Source: Acidobacteriota bacterium
Lineage (GTDB): Bacteria; Acidobacteriota; Thermoanaerobaculia; Multivoradales; JAGPDF01
Length of the DNA: 64,000 nt
Direction: 5' to 3'
Assembly (NCBI GenBank): GCA_014584695.1
Contig: JACTMI010000010.1
Span: 186,001 to 250,000, forward strand
This document shows, piece by piece, positions 18,401 to 27,831 of the stretch; positions within the stretch are counted from its first letter, which is position 1, and each line of letters opens with the position of its first letter. The notes under the pieces were generated by a model. The model searched no databases. It saw only the letters and a list, made by a program, of their open reading frames with translations, and had not been told where the DNA came from. The translations under genes and the position numbers were made by a program.

Positions 18401-18667
18401 ATGCCCGCGACCGAGTATCGGAGCCGCGAGCTGGCGCTCCGCTCCGGCGACGTCCTGCTGCTCTACACCGACGGCGCGCCCGAAGCGAGCGCCCGTTCGG
18501 GGGCGCAGTTCGGATACGACGGCGTGCGGTCGTTCCTCGCCACGCTGACCACCGCTCGGATCGGCGCGCGCCGGATTCTGGAGCTCCTGGTCGACGAGCT
18601 CACCCGCTTCTCCCGCGGCTCGCGGCGGCACGACGACACCACCTTGATCGTGGTCAAGGTGCTCTGA
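15410..18667 (+). CDS. Reg_prop / Y_Y_Y receptor fused to SpoIIE phosphatase
   Basis: A 1085-residue membrane receptor. A signal peptide (about 1-22) precedes some fourteen two-bladed-propeller (Reg_prop) repeats, with recurring LWxGTxGGGLxRxD units to residue ~680. A Y_Y_Y domain spans about 724-805, then a single membrane helix (about 814-832, AAALGIAVGLAALAW). The cytoplasmic end is a SpoIIE/PP2C domain (about 857-1085) with VGGDFFDYV, VVGDVAGKGM and LLYTDGAPEA. The layout is that of hybrid two-component sensors, but the output is a phosphatase instead of a histidine kinase. A ribosome site GGAAGGAAG precedes the ATG. Confidence 0.93.
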   Translation: MRMGAAFGAAGAAFLLHLPAGAQPFELERISLAQGLSQSILEQTIQDRLGFLWFATEDGLNRYDGFRFTVLRHRSDDPNSLSYNDIKCVLEDRDGVLWIGTLEGGLNRYDPRSGRFTRFRHDPADPSSLASNTVRAILEDRDGTLWLGTQGGGLDRYDRVSDRFEHLRPDPGDSGALADGDIRALYEDRAGTIWVGTAAGGLHRLDRERRSFVRYPADPDDPAALPHPWIQAITEDRDGGFWVGSNGGGLVRFDRATGRAERFRADPRDPAALPDDRVTALAEDHEGALWVATDGGGLARLDRARRRFQILRNEPANPRSLSSDRVLSLHQDRARVLWIGTYGGGLNKLDLGGKKFVTVRRDPNDPSSLSDDIVWSILEDGDGVLWVGTDRGGLNRIDRARGEIRHYRHDPSNADSLAHDTVRYLYLDRAGELWVATHGGGLDRFDRATGRFVHHRHDPANPDSIAHDELRTVYEDRRGILWVGTYGGGLDRLDRETGRFVHHRHDPTDPTSLPHDYLRLLFEDSRGELWVATQGGGLARLDRDQGTFTTYRTDPNDPTTIGSDFVFAVHESARGELWIATYGGGIARLDRATGRFRRYTTEDGLPSDSVYGILEDEIGRLWMSTNRGLSRFDPDSGSFHTFTARDGLQADEFNGGSFFRSPRGEMFFGGIHGFNAFYPGEIVLAVDPPPVAITDLQLFNRSVAAGETIQGAAVLSRTIEYTDRIELTYRQDVITLEFAALHFAAPERNLYRYRLEGFADEWIEARAGRRSATFTRLAPGDYVFHVQAANPDGAWNTAGARLAIRVLPPFWATWWFRAAALGIAVGLAALAWRRHARSIAQRAELRAAHAAQMGIMPHADPALPGFEIAGVCIPAHDVGGDFFDYVWLGGEPSPLCIVVGDVAGKGMRSAMAAAMSSGMAHAQLRAGTPIAETMTRINRAVHRKIERPMFTALCLALLDPTRRALELVNAGVCPPLLRRGAELIELEAEGPTLPLGTMPATEYRSRELALRSGDVLLLYTDGAPEASARSGAQFGYDGVRSFLATLTTARIGARRILELLVDELTRFSRGSRRHDDTTLIVVKVL

Positions 18668-18700
18668 GAGCGACCCGGCCGGCGCTCCGGCCCGGCTCTC
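18666..18700 (+). terminator. Terminator hairpin after the propeller phosphatase gene
   Basis: GAGAGC (18666-18671) pairs with GCTCTC (18695-18700), and the enclosed GC-rich loop can pair further (CCGG/CCGG). The stem begins within the TGA stop codon. Confidence 0.4.
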
Positions 18701-18804
18701 TCGCGGAGAGGCAGTGCCGTTGGCCGCCGCGCTTGGCGAAGGCTCCTGGCCGCCGTCCTCCGCGCGCCATCCGCGCTCCCGCCGGGGTCACCGGCGAAGC
18801 CGGC

Positions 18805-21517
18805 TCATCGGCGCTCGAGCAGCGTCGCCCAGTCGGTCAGGAGCGTGATCGGCGAGACGCCGCGTTCGCCGAGCGGCTCGCGGACGAGGAAGCGCTCGCC
18901 GTCGGCCGAGACGTCGTAGGTCCAGCCGAGGAACTCGACGATCTGGAACAGCGGCACCGGCGCGCCGACGGCGAAGGTGCCGGAGTCGGTCTCGATGGGC
19001 ACCGCGGTCAAAGTGTTGTCCGGGGTCTTGAAGAACAGCTCTCCGCCGGAAGGCCGCCAGCGCGGCTGCGTGCCGCCGGCACGGGAGACCTGGACGTGCG
19101 CGCCGCCCTGTGGGAAAGGGGCCACGTAGACCTCGTAGCGGCCCGACTCGTCGGAGGTCCAGGCGAGCCACCGTCCGTCGGGGGAGATCTGGCCGAGGTT
19201 GTCGTCGCCGGCCGCGCCGGCGACCGACCGTGCCACGCCCTCACCCGCCAACGGTCGCAGCAGAACGTCGAAGACGCCGACCTGGGTCTCGTCGCCGGCG
19301 CAGTAGACGAGCCAGGCCCCGTCCGGCGAGATCGCCATCGGCAAGAGGTAGCCCTGCCCGACGCCCGAGAACAGCTCGCTCTCCGCCCCGGTTCCGAGGT
19401 CGCGGCGCACGACGATCGACTCCCCGGTGTGGTGCCGGTTCGAGCCGAAGTAGAGCGCCCCGCCGTCCGGGGAGAAGATCGGATTGAAGTCGTCGACATC
19501 TGGACGCGCCAGGCGGGTCTCGGTCCCCCGGGCGAGATCGTAGAGCCAGACGTCGGCGTCGCTCGCCCCGTCCTCGATCCGCGAGACCGCCGCCCAACGG
19601 CCGTCGCGCGAGAGCCCCAGCCCGCCCACCCCCGAGAGGATCCCCGGCGCTCCGAGCTCGCCGAGGCGGCGGCCAGTGCGGTCCCGCCAGACCAGCTGCG
19701 AGCGGTCGCTCTGGCGCCCGGTCAGGAAGGCGAGCACGCCCGCGTCGCTCGCCGAGAACACGCCGTAGCTGAAACGCAGGTTGAACAGCAGGTCGGCGAC
19801 CAGCGGCCGCGCCTCGCCCTCGAGCGCGTGGCGCCGCGGATCGAAGCGCTGGGCGACGAGCGCGCCGTCGCGGGCATAGAGGAGATGACCGCCGGCGTAC
19901 ACGGCGTTGGACGAGAGCTCGAGCAGGCGCGCCACGGGCTCCATGGCGCCGAGCCTTCCGAGCATCACCGTCGAGTCTCGCCCGGGTCCGTAGTTCGACA
20001 CCCGTTCGAGGTAGAGGAAGTGCTCGCCGTCGGGCAGGAACTGGGGGAACCGGTGTGTTCCCGAGGCGGGCGCGCCAGTCAGGGCGGTGACCTCGCGCGC
20101 CTCTCCCCCGCGTTCCGAGATGGCGCGCAGCGGACCGACCTGGTGCGGTGCGAACAGGATCGTGCCGGCGCGATTCCAGCTGCCACCGCGCGCATCCCGT
20201 GCCCTGGCCAGCCGGGCGACGGCACCCCCCTCGGCGGGGGTCGTCGCGAGGTGGCTCCAGGTGAAGAAGCCGATCCGCCGGTCGTCGGGCGACCAGAACG
20301 GGCGATACCCCTCTTCGGTCCCGGGCAGCGGGCGGGCGATTCCGGACTCGAGATCCAGCACCCAGATCCGCATCGGGCCGGCGCCTTCGCGCGCGCCGAG
20401 AGCGATGCGCCGGCCGTCGTGGGAGAGCGCGGGCATCCCGGCCCGCTCGCCGTCGAGCTCGATCGACACTCCGGGCGGCAGCGGCAGCTCGGCGCGGATC
20501 ACCCGCGGCGCCGCCGCGGACCCGGCCCCTCCGCCGCGCGCGAGCCAGGCGCCGACCGCGGAGAGAGCCAGCAGCGCCGCCACCGACCAGGCCGCGAGCT
20601 CCCGTCGCCGCGGGGCCGCGGCCTTCACGGTTCCCGGCTCGGCGCTCCCGACCTCGTCCCGCATCCCCCGCTCGAGCGCGATCCGGGCCTCGCCGATGTC
20701 GCGCAGTCGGAGCCGCGCATCTCGTTCGAGGCAGCGCTCCAGCAGGCGGCGCAGCGCGGCCGGCGTCGAGGCGGGCAGGCGGCTCCAGTCGATCTCCTGT
20801 CGAATCACCGCGGCGAGGATCTCGGAGACCGTCTCGCCCTCGAAGAGGCGGCCGCCGCTGACCATCTCGAACAGCACGACGCCGAAGGCCCAGATGTCGC
20901 CCCGCCGGTCGACCGCCTTGCCCTTGGCCTGCTCCGGGCTCATGTAGGCCGCGGTGCCCAAGATCATGCCGAGCTGCGTGCCGTGGGCCGCCGTCTGCGT
21001 CGGTGAGTTCAGCATCGTCGGCGAGCGCGCCAGCTCCGCCGCCGAAACCGCGGCGCCCGCCGCCGCATCCATCGCCTTCGCCAGGCCGAAGTCGAGGACC
21101 TTGACCTTCCCCTCGCTGGAAGCCTTGATGTTTTGCGGCTTGAGATCGCGGTGGACGATCCCCTTCTCGTGCGCCTCTTCCAACGCCTGAGCCACCTGCA
21201 GAGCAACAGAAAGGCTTTCATGGATGGAGAAAGGCCCCTCCTCCAGGCGCTCCGCCAGGGTCGGGCCCTCGACGAGCTCCATGACGAGGGCTCTGGTGCC
21301 GCCTGATTCCTCCATGCCGAAGATCGAGGCGATGTTGGGGTGGTGGAGCTGGGCGAGGAGCTTGGCTTCGCGCTCGAAGCGCGCCAGGCGTTCCTGGTCT
21401 TCGGTGAATTCGGCCGGCAGGACCTTGATCGCGACCTGACGGTCGAGCCTGGTGTCGGTGGCGCGCCACCTTGGCGGTGATCTCGTACGGGCCGAGGCGA
21501 GCGCCGGCCGCTAGCAC
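18805..21517 (-). pseudogene. Receptor Ser/Thr kinase with PD40 propeller, N-lobe broken by a ~26-bp deletion
   Basis: The locus starts well: GTG at 21517 behind GGAGGAGAG, encoding MLAAGARLGPYEITAK. The frame is then lost at 21469/21470. By comparison with the intact neighbour (21618-24350), about 26 bases encoding the glycine-rich loop (LGEGGMGEV) are missing. In another frame the kinase resumes at TDTRLDRQVAIKVLP and continues through VHRDLKPQN, DFGLAKAMD, the AAYMSPEQA activation segment, a membrane helix (AWSVAALLALSAVGAWL) and a PD40-type propeller to 18805. Without the ATP loop the product would be inactive. The same breakpoint occurs in the third kinase, so assembly error is a real alternative. 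Confidence 0.8.
21371..21469. repeat. 99-bp exact repeat, copy A (kinase N-lobe)
   Basis: Identical base for base to 27004-27102. It encodes the kinase segment from ATDTRLDRQVAIKVLP to the ERLARFER region. It ends on its right side with the perfect palindrome GTGGCGCGCCAC (21458-21469), immediately beyond which both kinase genes lose their frame. Confidence 0.9.
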
Positions 21518-21617
21518 CCTCTCCTCCTTGCCTTCGTGGATTCCAAGACCGCGCAGTCTGTCACGCTCCCGCCGCGTCGCGCGTGGCGGCCGCCTCCCGC
21601 GAGGACCGCCCGCCGGG

Positions 21618-24350
21618 CTACTGCCGCTTCGTCAGCAGCCGCTCGACTCGGTCGCCCCAGGCGAGGGCGAGGTTGACCCGCCGGACCTGCTGGCTCTCCG
21701 GCGGGTAGCGCAGCGTGAGGAGACGTCCGTCCGGAGCGACCGAGTAGGTCTTGCCCAGCGTGCCGCTGAAGATCGTCGCGCCGACGCGGCGCGGCGCGGC
21801 CAGCGCGAGACCGCCCGCGAAGTCGATCTCGATCCGGTAGATGGCGCCGCTGTTGCGGAAGTAGAGCGCGCGCGAGTCCCCCGCCCAGTGCGGCTCGCTT
21901 CCCCCGCCGCTCGAGACCTGCCACTTGCCACCGCCGCTCGGGTAGGGGCGCAGGAAGACCTCCATCAACCCGCTATCGAGCGAGGTGTAGGCGATCCAGC
22001 GGCCGTCCGGAGAGATCTCGCCGTGGAACGAGGTCGCCTCGTTGGCGGCGAACGGGCTCGTCTCGCGGCCACCGTCGAGCGCGAGCCGCCAGAGCACGCC
22101 CTGTCCCCGGCCTGGCTCCCGGCGCTCGAACACGAGCTCGCGGCCGTCGGGCGTGAAGGACCCCGCCGACACCGGAGCGCCGAGGTCGAGCAGATCCTCG
22201 GCTCCGGAGCTGCCGTCGGCGCGCCGCCACGCGAGCACCGGCAGGCGCCTGCCATCGGCCGAAAACGCGAAGGCGACGCGCAGGCCGTCCGGCGTCCAGG
22301 CCGGGTCGGCCGCGGTCCCTTCAAAGGTCAGGCGGGAGAGCGTGCCGCGCTCGAGCTCGGACACCCAGAGGCTCATGTCCGGCGGCATCGACTCCTGCAA
22401 GACGGCGCGCCGGCCGTCGGGCGACAGCGCCACTTGCGCGAAGATGCCGCGCCGCAGCCCGACCGGGCGCTCGCCCCCCTCCGGATCGATCCAGATCAGC
22501 TCCCGGACGCTGCCCTGGCTGCCGCCCGGGATCCACGCCAGCGTGCCGTTTTCGGCCAGCGCCATCTGTACCGCGCCCGACGAGATGCTCGAGGCCACGC
22601 TCTGCGCGACGGCCACCGGGGCGCTCTGGAGCTCGAGTCGGCGCGGGTCGAAGCGCGCGGCGAAGAGCGAGCCGCCGCGAGCGAAGATCAGACGATCGGG
22701 CGGCAGGAAGCGCGCCAGGCTCGAGCCCTCGAGCACCACCTTGCGCTCGCCGGTCGCGGGCCTGACCGCTTCGATGCGGGCGTCGTCGTAGTACTCGGTG
22801 GTCGCCTCGGTGTCGCAGGTGAAGAGCACTGCGCCGCCGTCGGGCAGCACCGCCGGCCAGCGGTGGGTGCGCTCGCCGCGCCCGGTGTCGAGAGTCGTCA
22901 CCGGTTCCGCTTCGCCGCCGTTCTCCGAGACCCTCATCAGGCCGGTCGCGGTGCTCGGCGCGAAGTAGACGTAGCCGTCCCGGCTCCAGGTGGCGCCGCG
23001 CGTCGCCTGGACGCTCGCGGTGCCGGCGAGGCTCAGCGACGGACCGCCGCCGAGCGGCAGGCGCCGGAGCTCGTTGCCGACGAAGAAGCCGACGCTCCCC
23101 CCGTCGGGGGAGAAGAAGGGCGTGTGGGCCCCTTCGGTGCCCGGCAGGAGCCGCGGCTCGGCCGCGGAGAGATCGCGCAGGAGCAGCTGCGTGCGCCCGG
23201 GCTCGAGCTCGACCGTGAGCGCCTGGAAACGGCCATCGGGCGAGATGGCGATCTCGGTCAGCTCCTGGAGCGGCAGCGAGAGCTCCGGCGGCAGCGCCTG
23301 CGCGATCTCGACCGCTTGCGGCGGGACACCGCGACTGCCGAGCCGTCCGGCGACGTACGCGACGACGAGAGACCCCACGGCGACCCCGGCGAGCGCCGCG
23401 ACGCTCCAGCCGGACAGGCGCCGAGGCACCGGCGCCGGCGTCCTGGCCGCGGCGCCCTCGAGATCGGCGCGCCCGGAGAGCACCTCGTCGAGCACGATGC
23501 GCGCGTCGGCGATGTCGTGCAGGCGATTCTTCGGGTTGCGCTCGAGACAGCGGCGCAGCAGCCGCCGGATCGCCGGCGGCGTCGCCGTGGGCAACCGGGC
23601 GAGATCGATCTCGGTCTTGAGCACCCCCGCGAGCGTGTCGCTCACGGTCTCCGCCGCGAACAGCGAGCGACCAGTCAGCATCTCGTAGACCACGACGCCG
23701 AACGCCCAGATGTCCGCCCTCTTGTCGACCGCCCCGCCGCGCGCCTGCTCGGGCGCCATGTACGCCGCGGTGCCCAGGATCACGCCGAGCTGCGTGCCAT
23801 GGGCTGCGGTCAGCGTCGGCGAGTTGAGCATCGTCGGCGAGCGCGCCAGCTCCGCCGCCGCGCCCGAGCCCGCAGCAGAATCCATCGCCTTCGCCAGCCC
23901 GAAATCGAGGACCTTGACTTTCCCTCCTATGGAAGCCTTGATGTTCTGAGGCTTCAGGTCTCGATGGACGATCCCCTTCTCGTGCGCCTCTTCCAGCGCG
24001 TGAGCGATCTGCAGAGCAACAGCAAGGCTTTCATTGAAGGAGAACGGCCCCTGCTCCAGGCGCTCCGCCAGGGTCGGACCCTCGACGAGCTCCATGACCA
24101 GGGCTCGGGTGCCGTCGCTCTCCTCGAGGCCGAAGATGGAGGCGATGTTGGGGTGCTGGAGCTGGGCGAGGAGCTGCGCCTCGCGCTCGAATCTCGCCAG
24201 GCGCTCTCTGTCCTCGGTGAAGGCTGCGGGCAGGACCTTGATCGCGACTTCGCGTTTCAGCTTGGTGTCGGTGGCGCGATAGACCTCGCCCATCCCGCCT
24301 TCGCCGAGTTTGGCGGTGATTTCGAATTGGCCGAGCTTCGTGCCGATCAT
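21618..24350 (-). CDS. Intact receptor Ser/Thr protein kinase with PD40/TolB-like propeller
   Basis: A 910-residue Hanks-type kinase. The ATG at 24350 (MIGTKLGQFEITAKL) is preferred over 24398 because the kinase fold begins at once. The glycine loop is GEGGMGEV (16-23), the ATP lysine is Lys38 in VAIKVLP, the catalytic loop is VHRDLKPQN, then DFGLAKAMD and AAYMAPEQA. A membrane helix near residues 313-335 (WSVAALAGVAVGSLVVAYV) leads to an external propeller of PD40 repeats (ISPDGR, FSPDGG, LSPDGRR). It probably senses an envelope signal and phosphorylates cytosolic proteins. It is the only complete one of three tandem paralogues. Confidence 0.93.
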   Translation of the reverse strand: MIGTKLGQFEITAKLGEGGMGEVYRATDTKLKREVAIKVLPAAFTEDRERLARFEREAQLLAQLQHPNIASIFGLEESDGTRALVMELVEGPTLAERLEQGPFSFNESLAVALQIAHALEEAHEKGIVHRDLKPQNIKASIGGKVKVLDFGLAKAMDSAAGSGAAAELARSPTMLNSPTLTAAHGTQLGVILGTAAYMAPEQARGGAVDKRADIWAFGVVVYEMLTGRSLFAAETVSDTLAGVLKTEIDLARLPTATPPAIRRLLRRCLERNPKNRLHDIADARIVLDEVLSGRADLEGAAARTPAPVPRRLSGWSVAALAGVAVGSLVVAYVAGRLGSRGVPPQAVEIAQALPPELSLPLQELTEIAISPDGRFQALTVELEPGRTQLLLRDLSAAEPRLLPGTEGAHTPFFSPDGGSVGFFVGNELRRLPLGGGPSLSLAGTASVQATRGATWSRDGYVYFAPSTATGLMRVSENGGEAEPVTTLDTGRGERTHRWPAVLPDGGAVLFTCDTEATTEYYDDARIEAVRPATGERKVVLEGSSLARFLPPDRLIFARGGSLFAARFDPRRLELQSAPVAVAQSVASSISSGAVQMALAENGTLAWIPGGSQGSVRELIWIDPEGGERPVGLRRGIFAQVALSPDGRRAVLQESMPPDMSLWVSELERGTLSRLTFEGTAADPAWTPDGLRVAFAFSADGRRLPVLAWRRADGSSGAEDLLDLGAPVSAGSFTPDGRELVFERREPGRGQGVLWRLALDGGRETSPFAANEATSFHGEISPDGRWIAYTSLDSGLMEVFLRPYPSGGGKWQVSSGGGSEPHWAGDSRALYFRNSGAIYRIEIDFAGGLALAAPRRVGATIFSGTLGKTYSVAPDGRLLTLRYPPESQQVRRVNLALAWGDRVERLLTKRQ

Positions 24351-24360
24351 CGAAAGTCGC

Positions 24361-24492
24361 TCATCGCGTGACGACGATCTCGAAGCCGTCGAGCGCAAAA
24401 CCCCGGCGGTCGCCGCCGCTCAGGGTCAGCGACTGTCGGGTGCCGGGGGCGCGCAGCCCGGCACGCCGCCCGGCGATCGACCGCGGAAACAT
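24361..24492 (-). CDS. Short ORF overlapping the third kinase stop (43 aa)
   Basis: An ATG at 24492 shares its A with the TGA of the upstream kinase (TGATG), a common coupling arrangement. The product begins MFPRSIAGRRAGLRAPGTRQ and ends GFALDGFEIVVTR*. The tail looks like the end of a beta-rich domain, so this may be a remnant. No family is recognised. Confidence 0.25.
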   Translation of the reverse strand: MFPRSIAGRRAGLRAPGTRQSLTLSGGDRRGFALDGFEIVVTR

Positions 24493-27114
24493 CAACGCGC
24501 TCCCCCCGCGGCCATCCGTCGTTCGAGCTCGGGCAGCCAATCGAGGACGACGTGGATCCGCCCCGACTGCGGCGTGCGGCGGAAGAAGACGAAGCGACCG
24601 TCGGCCATCACATCGAAGTTGGGGCTCGTGATGCCGGGCCCCAGGTCGTACTCGTCGGCAAAGAGAGCCGTCGGCCGGCCGAGGCGCGGCTCGAACGCGC
24701 GCCCCTCGAAGTTCGCCGCCACGATCATCCCGCCGCCGCGGTAGTAGACCTCGCGGCCGTCGCGGCTCCAGCGTGGCTGCGCGCCGCCTCGTTCGGAGAC
24801 CTGCCAGGCGCGCTCGAGCGCCGGGAAGTCGCGGACGTAGATCTCGGGCTGACCCGACTCGTTCGACTGGTAGAGGAGCCAGCGACCGTCCGGCGAGAGC
24901 AGCGGCGCGCCTTCGTACGCCTTCGAGGCCAGCAGGATCCGCTCGGGTGAGGCGCCGCTGATCGAGACGAGGAGGATGTCGCCGGCGGTCGCTGGCGCGA
25001 TCCGGACCGTCAGGACCAAGTCGGGATGGGGACCCGGGGCCGCCGGGTAGTCGTTGATCGTGCCGCCGGGCACCAGGCCACCCCGACCGCTGCCGTCCGC
25101 CGCCACCCAGACCGGCAGCGTTGTCCGGCGGGTGAGGACGCTGCGATCGTCGCCGCTCCAGGTCGGGAAACCGGTACCGAACGGTCCGCGCGCGATCTGC
25201 GCGCTCGTGCCGCGCTCGAAGTCGAACGCCTCGACGCTCTGCGACCGCTCGAGCAGCAGCCGTCGGCCGTCGCCGGAGACGCGCGGCGTGGCGTACGCGC
25301 CGGGCGGCAGATCGAGCGCCCGCTCGCTGCCGTCGCGGGCGACCGCGAGCACCCGCTTCTCGTCGAACTCGCGCGGCATGTAAGCGAGCGTTCCCGCGGA
25401 CGAGAGCCGGTACGGCAGCGAGCCGTAGAGAGGCGCGGCGAGTGACGTCGCCGGCACCACCTCCGTCGCGTGGCCCGAAACGGTCGCGCTCGCCGCGTCG
25501 AAGCGCATCGCCCAGAGCGCGCCGTCGCGCTCGAACAGCAGGTGGCCGGTCGGCGAGTACGCGGGGGTAGTCGCGCTCTCGACCACCACGCGGCGCTCGC
25601 CGTCGTCGAGCGAGAGCGCCTCGATCCGCGGCGCCGCCGCGTCGTCGGTCAGGTTCGCGAACAGCAGCGTGCGCGCCCCGGGCAGCTCGACCGGATCGGT
25701 GTGGAGCGCCTCCTGCCGCGCGGCGTCGAGCCGCGTCAGCTGCACCGGCTCGCCACCCGCCGCAGGCACGCGCCAGAGCTCGCCACCGCACAGGTAGTAG
25801 ATCCAGCGCTCGCCCCAGGCGAGGCTGTTGCGCAGGTCGGCGCAGTCGGCGAGGGTCGCGCTCTGCTGGTCGGCGAGCGACACCCGCACCACCCGCGAGC
25901 CGCCGGGCACGAAGACCAGACTCTCGCCGTCCGGCGAGAAGGTCAGGGCGTTGACGCCGGAGGATGCCTTGATCTCGGTCGCCTCGACGCGGTCGAGGCG
26001 GCGCACGTAGAGTCGTCGCTGCCCCTCGCGGAATCCGATCATCGCGATCGTGCGCCCGTCCGGGCTGACCGCGAGGCCGGCGGGAACGCGGGTCACGACA
26101 TCGACGCCGGCCGGCAGCGACACTTCGACGTGCGTCGTCGCGCTCGCGGCGCGCAGCGCCCCATTCGCGCGCGGCGCACGCGCCTGCGACCAAACCGCGA
26201 CCGCGACGGCCGCGACCGCTACGGCCCAGGGCAGCGCCCGCGTCCATCCCCTCACGGCGGCGGCCGTGACGACCGGCGCGCTCGCGCGCTCCCCCGCCGG
26301 CTCCACGATCGCCTCGGCGAGCGTCAATCGCGCCTCGCCGATGTCGCGCAGGCGAACCTTGGGATTCCGGTCGAGGCAGCGACCGAGCAGGTGGCGGATC
26401 GACGTCGGCGTCTCCGCCGGGAGCGCGTCCAGGTCGACGGGGTTCTTGAGCACAGCGGCGAGCGTCTCGGTGACCGAGTCGCCCTCGAACAGTCGCCGTC
26501 CGGTCAGCATTTCCCACAGCACGACGCCGAACGCCCAGATGTCGGCCCGTTTGTCGACCGGCATCCCCTTCGCCTGCTCCGGCGACATGTATGCGGCCGT
26601 CCCGAGGATCACCCCCATCTGCGTCGCGCCGAACGTCAGCGTCGGCGACGCCGCGAGCTGCGAGGCCGAACCGATTCCACCCGAGGTCGCCGACAGTGGA
26701 TCCATCGCCTTCGCCAGCCCGAAATCCAGGACTTTGGTCTTTCCTTCCATGGGAGCTTTTATGTTTTGAGGCTTGAGATCGCGATGAATGATCCCCTTTT
26801 CATGAGCTTCTTCCAGAGCCTCGGCGATCTGGCGGGCGATGGAGAGGCCTTCATGCAAGGGAAAAGGCCCTTTCTCCAAGCGTTCTGCCAGGGTGGGACC
26901 CTCGACGAGCTCCATGACCAGAGCGCGCGTGCCGTCGCTCTCTTCGAGGCCGAAGATCGAGGCGATGTTGGGATGGTGGAGCTGGGCGAGGAGTTTGGCT
27001 TCACGCTCGAAGCGCGCCAGGCGTTCCTGGTCTTCGGTGAATTCGGCCGGCAGGACCTTGATCGCGACCTGACGGTCGAGCCTGGTGTCGGTGGCGCGCC
27101 ACGGTGCCGATCAT
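24492..27114 (-). pseudogene. Receptor Ser/Thr kinase with PD40 propeller, 5' end deleted after four codons
   Basis: The locus begins with ATG ATC GGC ACC (27114), the same MIGT start as the intact kinase, then jumps at 27103/27102 directly into GTGGCGCGCCAC and the shared 99-bp N-lobe segment, now out of frame. The segment KLGQFEITAKLGEGGMGEVYRA is therefore missing. From AIKVLPAEF onward the kinase frame is open to 24492: IIHRDLKPQN, DFGLAKAMD, AAYMSPEQA, a membrane helix (ALPWAVAVAAVAVAVW) and a PD40 propeller. A shortened product could only start internally (for example near 26915). The loss could be genuine or a misassembly. Confidence 0.8.
27004..27102. repeat. 99-bp exact repeat, copy B (kinase N-lobe)
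   Basis: Identical to 21371-21469. It ends in the palindrome GTGGCGCGCCAC (27091-27102), after which the sequence switches to GGTGCCGATCAT, the start region of this kinase gene. Confidence 0.9.
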
Positions 27115-27155
27115 CGGGATGCGGGCATCGAGTGGCGAGGGGGAGCGACTTCGAA

Positions 27156-27566
27156 TCAGGAGCTCGAGGGATCGACCACGGTGAGGCCGGCGAAACGGCG
27201 CTGGAAGAACCCGCGGTCGCGCGCCAGGAGGCGGTCGGCTCGGAGCTTGGCGTGGGCGCCGATCAGGAAGTCGGGCACCAGGTGCTCGCGGCGCCCTCCC
27301 GCGCGCCGGTAGGCGCGCCAGAGATCGCCAGCGAGCTCCGCGCAGGCTTGGTCGAAAGGATCGAACACGATCCCCGCCGCGCCGAGATGCTCGCCGATGC
27401 GCTGCGGGTCCCGCAGCGCGGCCCGGACCTCGCTCCAGACCACCGGGCACGCGATCAGCGCGCCGCCCGCGTGCGCCGCTACGAGCGCCGCGAGAGAGCG
27501 GTCGCGATGCTTCGGATCCTCGAGCAGAACATCGAGCAGGACGGACGAGTCGAGCGCGGTGATCAG
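27156..27566 (-). CDS. PIN-domain ribonuclease toxin (VapC-like)
   Basis: About 136 residues. The PIN metal site is complete: Asp6 (TALDSSVLLD), Glu46 (VVWSEVRAAL), Asp99 (LVPDFLIGAHA) and Asp117 (LLARDRGFF). VapC toxins are Mg-dependent RNases that cut tRNA or rRNA. There is no ATG in the expected place; the best fit is CTG at 27566, 4 bases after the antitoxin stop, while the ATG at 27644 would overlap the antitoxin by 74 bases. Translation is probably coupled to the antitoxin. Confidence 0.82.
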   Translation of the reverse strand: MITALDSSVLLDVLLEDPKHRDRSLAALVAAHAGGALIACPVVWSEVRAALRDPQRIGEHLGAAGIVFDPFDQACAELAGDLWRAYRRAGGRREHLVPDFLIGAHAKLRADRLLARDRGFFQRRFAGLTVVDPSSS

Positions 27567-27570
27567 GGGG

Positions 27571-27825
27571 TCACTCCCGGTCGAGCTCCGGCGACCAGGC
27601 GGGACCGCGCGCCGCCGCGAGCCAGCGGTCGACGTCGACGCCATGCTTCTCGCCCAGGCCGACGAGAGCGCGGATCGGGTCCTCCGCCACCGCGCGCGAG
27701 GCGACGAGCTTGCCGTGGCGCTCCTCGAACTCGAGCACGGTCCCCGGCGCCAGGCCGAGCTTGGCGCGCAGGCGCTTCGGAATCGTCACCTGCCCTTTCT
27801 CGCTCACGGTCGCGGTGGTTTTCAT
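27571..27825 (-). CDS. AbrB/SpoVT-type antitoxin (VapB-like)
   Basis: An 84-residue protein. The N-terminal AbrB swapped-hairpin domain is textbook (TATVSEKGQVTIPKRLRAKL, then PGTVLEFEE), and the C-terminal tail (SRAVAEDPIRALVGLG to the end) would bind and inhibit the PIN toxin. AbrB-type antitoxins repress their own operon, in line with the palindrome in the promoter. The ATG lies only 6 bases past the -10 box, so the mRNA may be leaderless. Confidence 0.9.
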   Translation of the reverse strand: MKTTATVSEKGQVTIPKRLRAKLGLAPGTVLEFEERHGKLVASRAVAEDPIRALVGLGEKHGVDVDRWLAAARGPAWSPELDRE

Positions 27826-27831
27826 ACCTTC

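Noticed and set aside
15266-18631. Minus-strand frame of 1121 codons opposite the propeller phosphatase
   Set aside because: It is the mirror of repeated GC-rich blades on the other strand, with biased Ala/Val/Glu/Arg content and no signal or domain. The plus-strand gene has all expected motifs.
17848-21006. Plus-strand frame of 1052 codons over the kinase locus
   Set aside because: Arg/Ala/Gly/Pro-rich translation with no motif; the minus strand encodes a recognisable kinase and propeller.
21471-24371. Plus-strand frame of 966 codons over the intact kinase
   Set aside because: Antisense shadow of the kinase gene; no start site, signal or domain.
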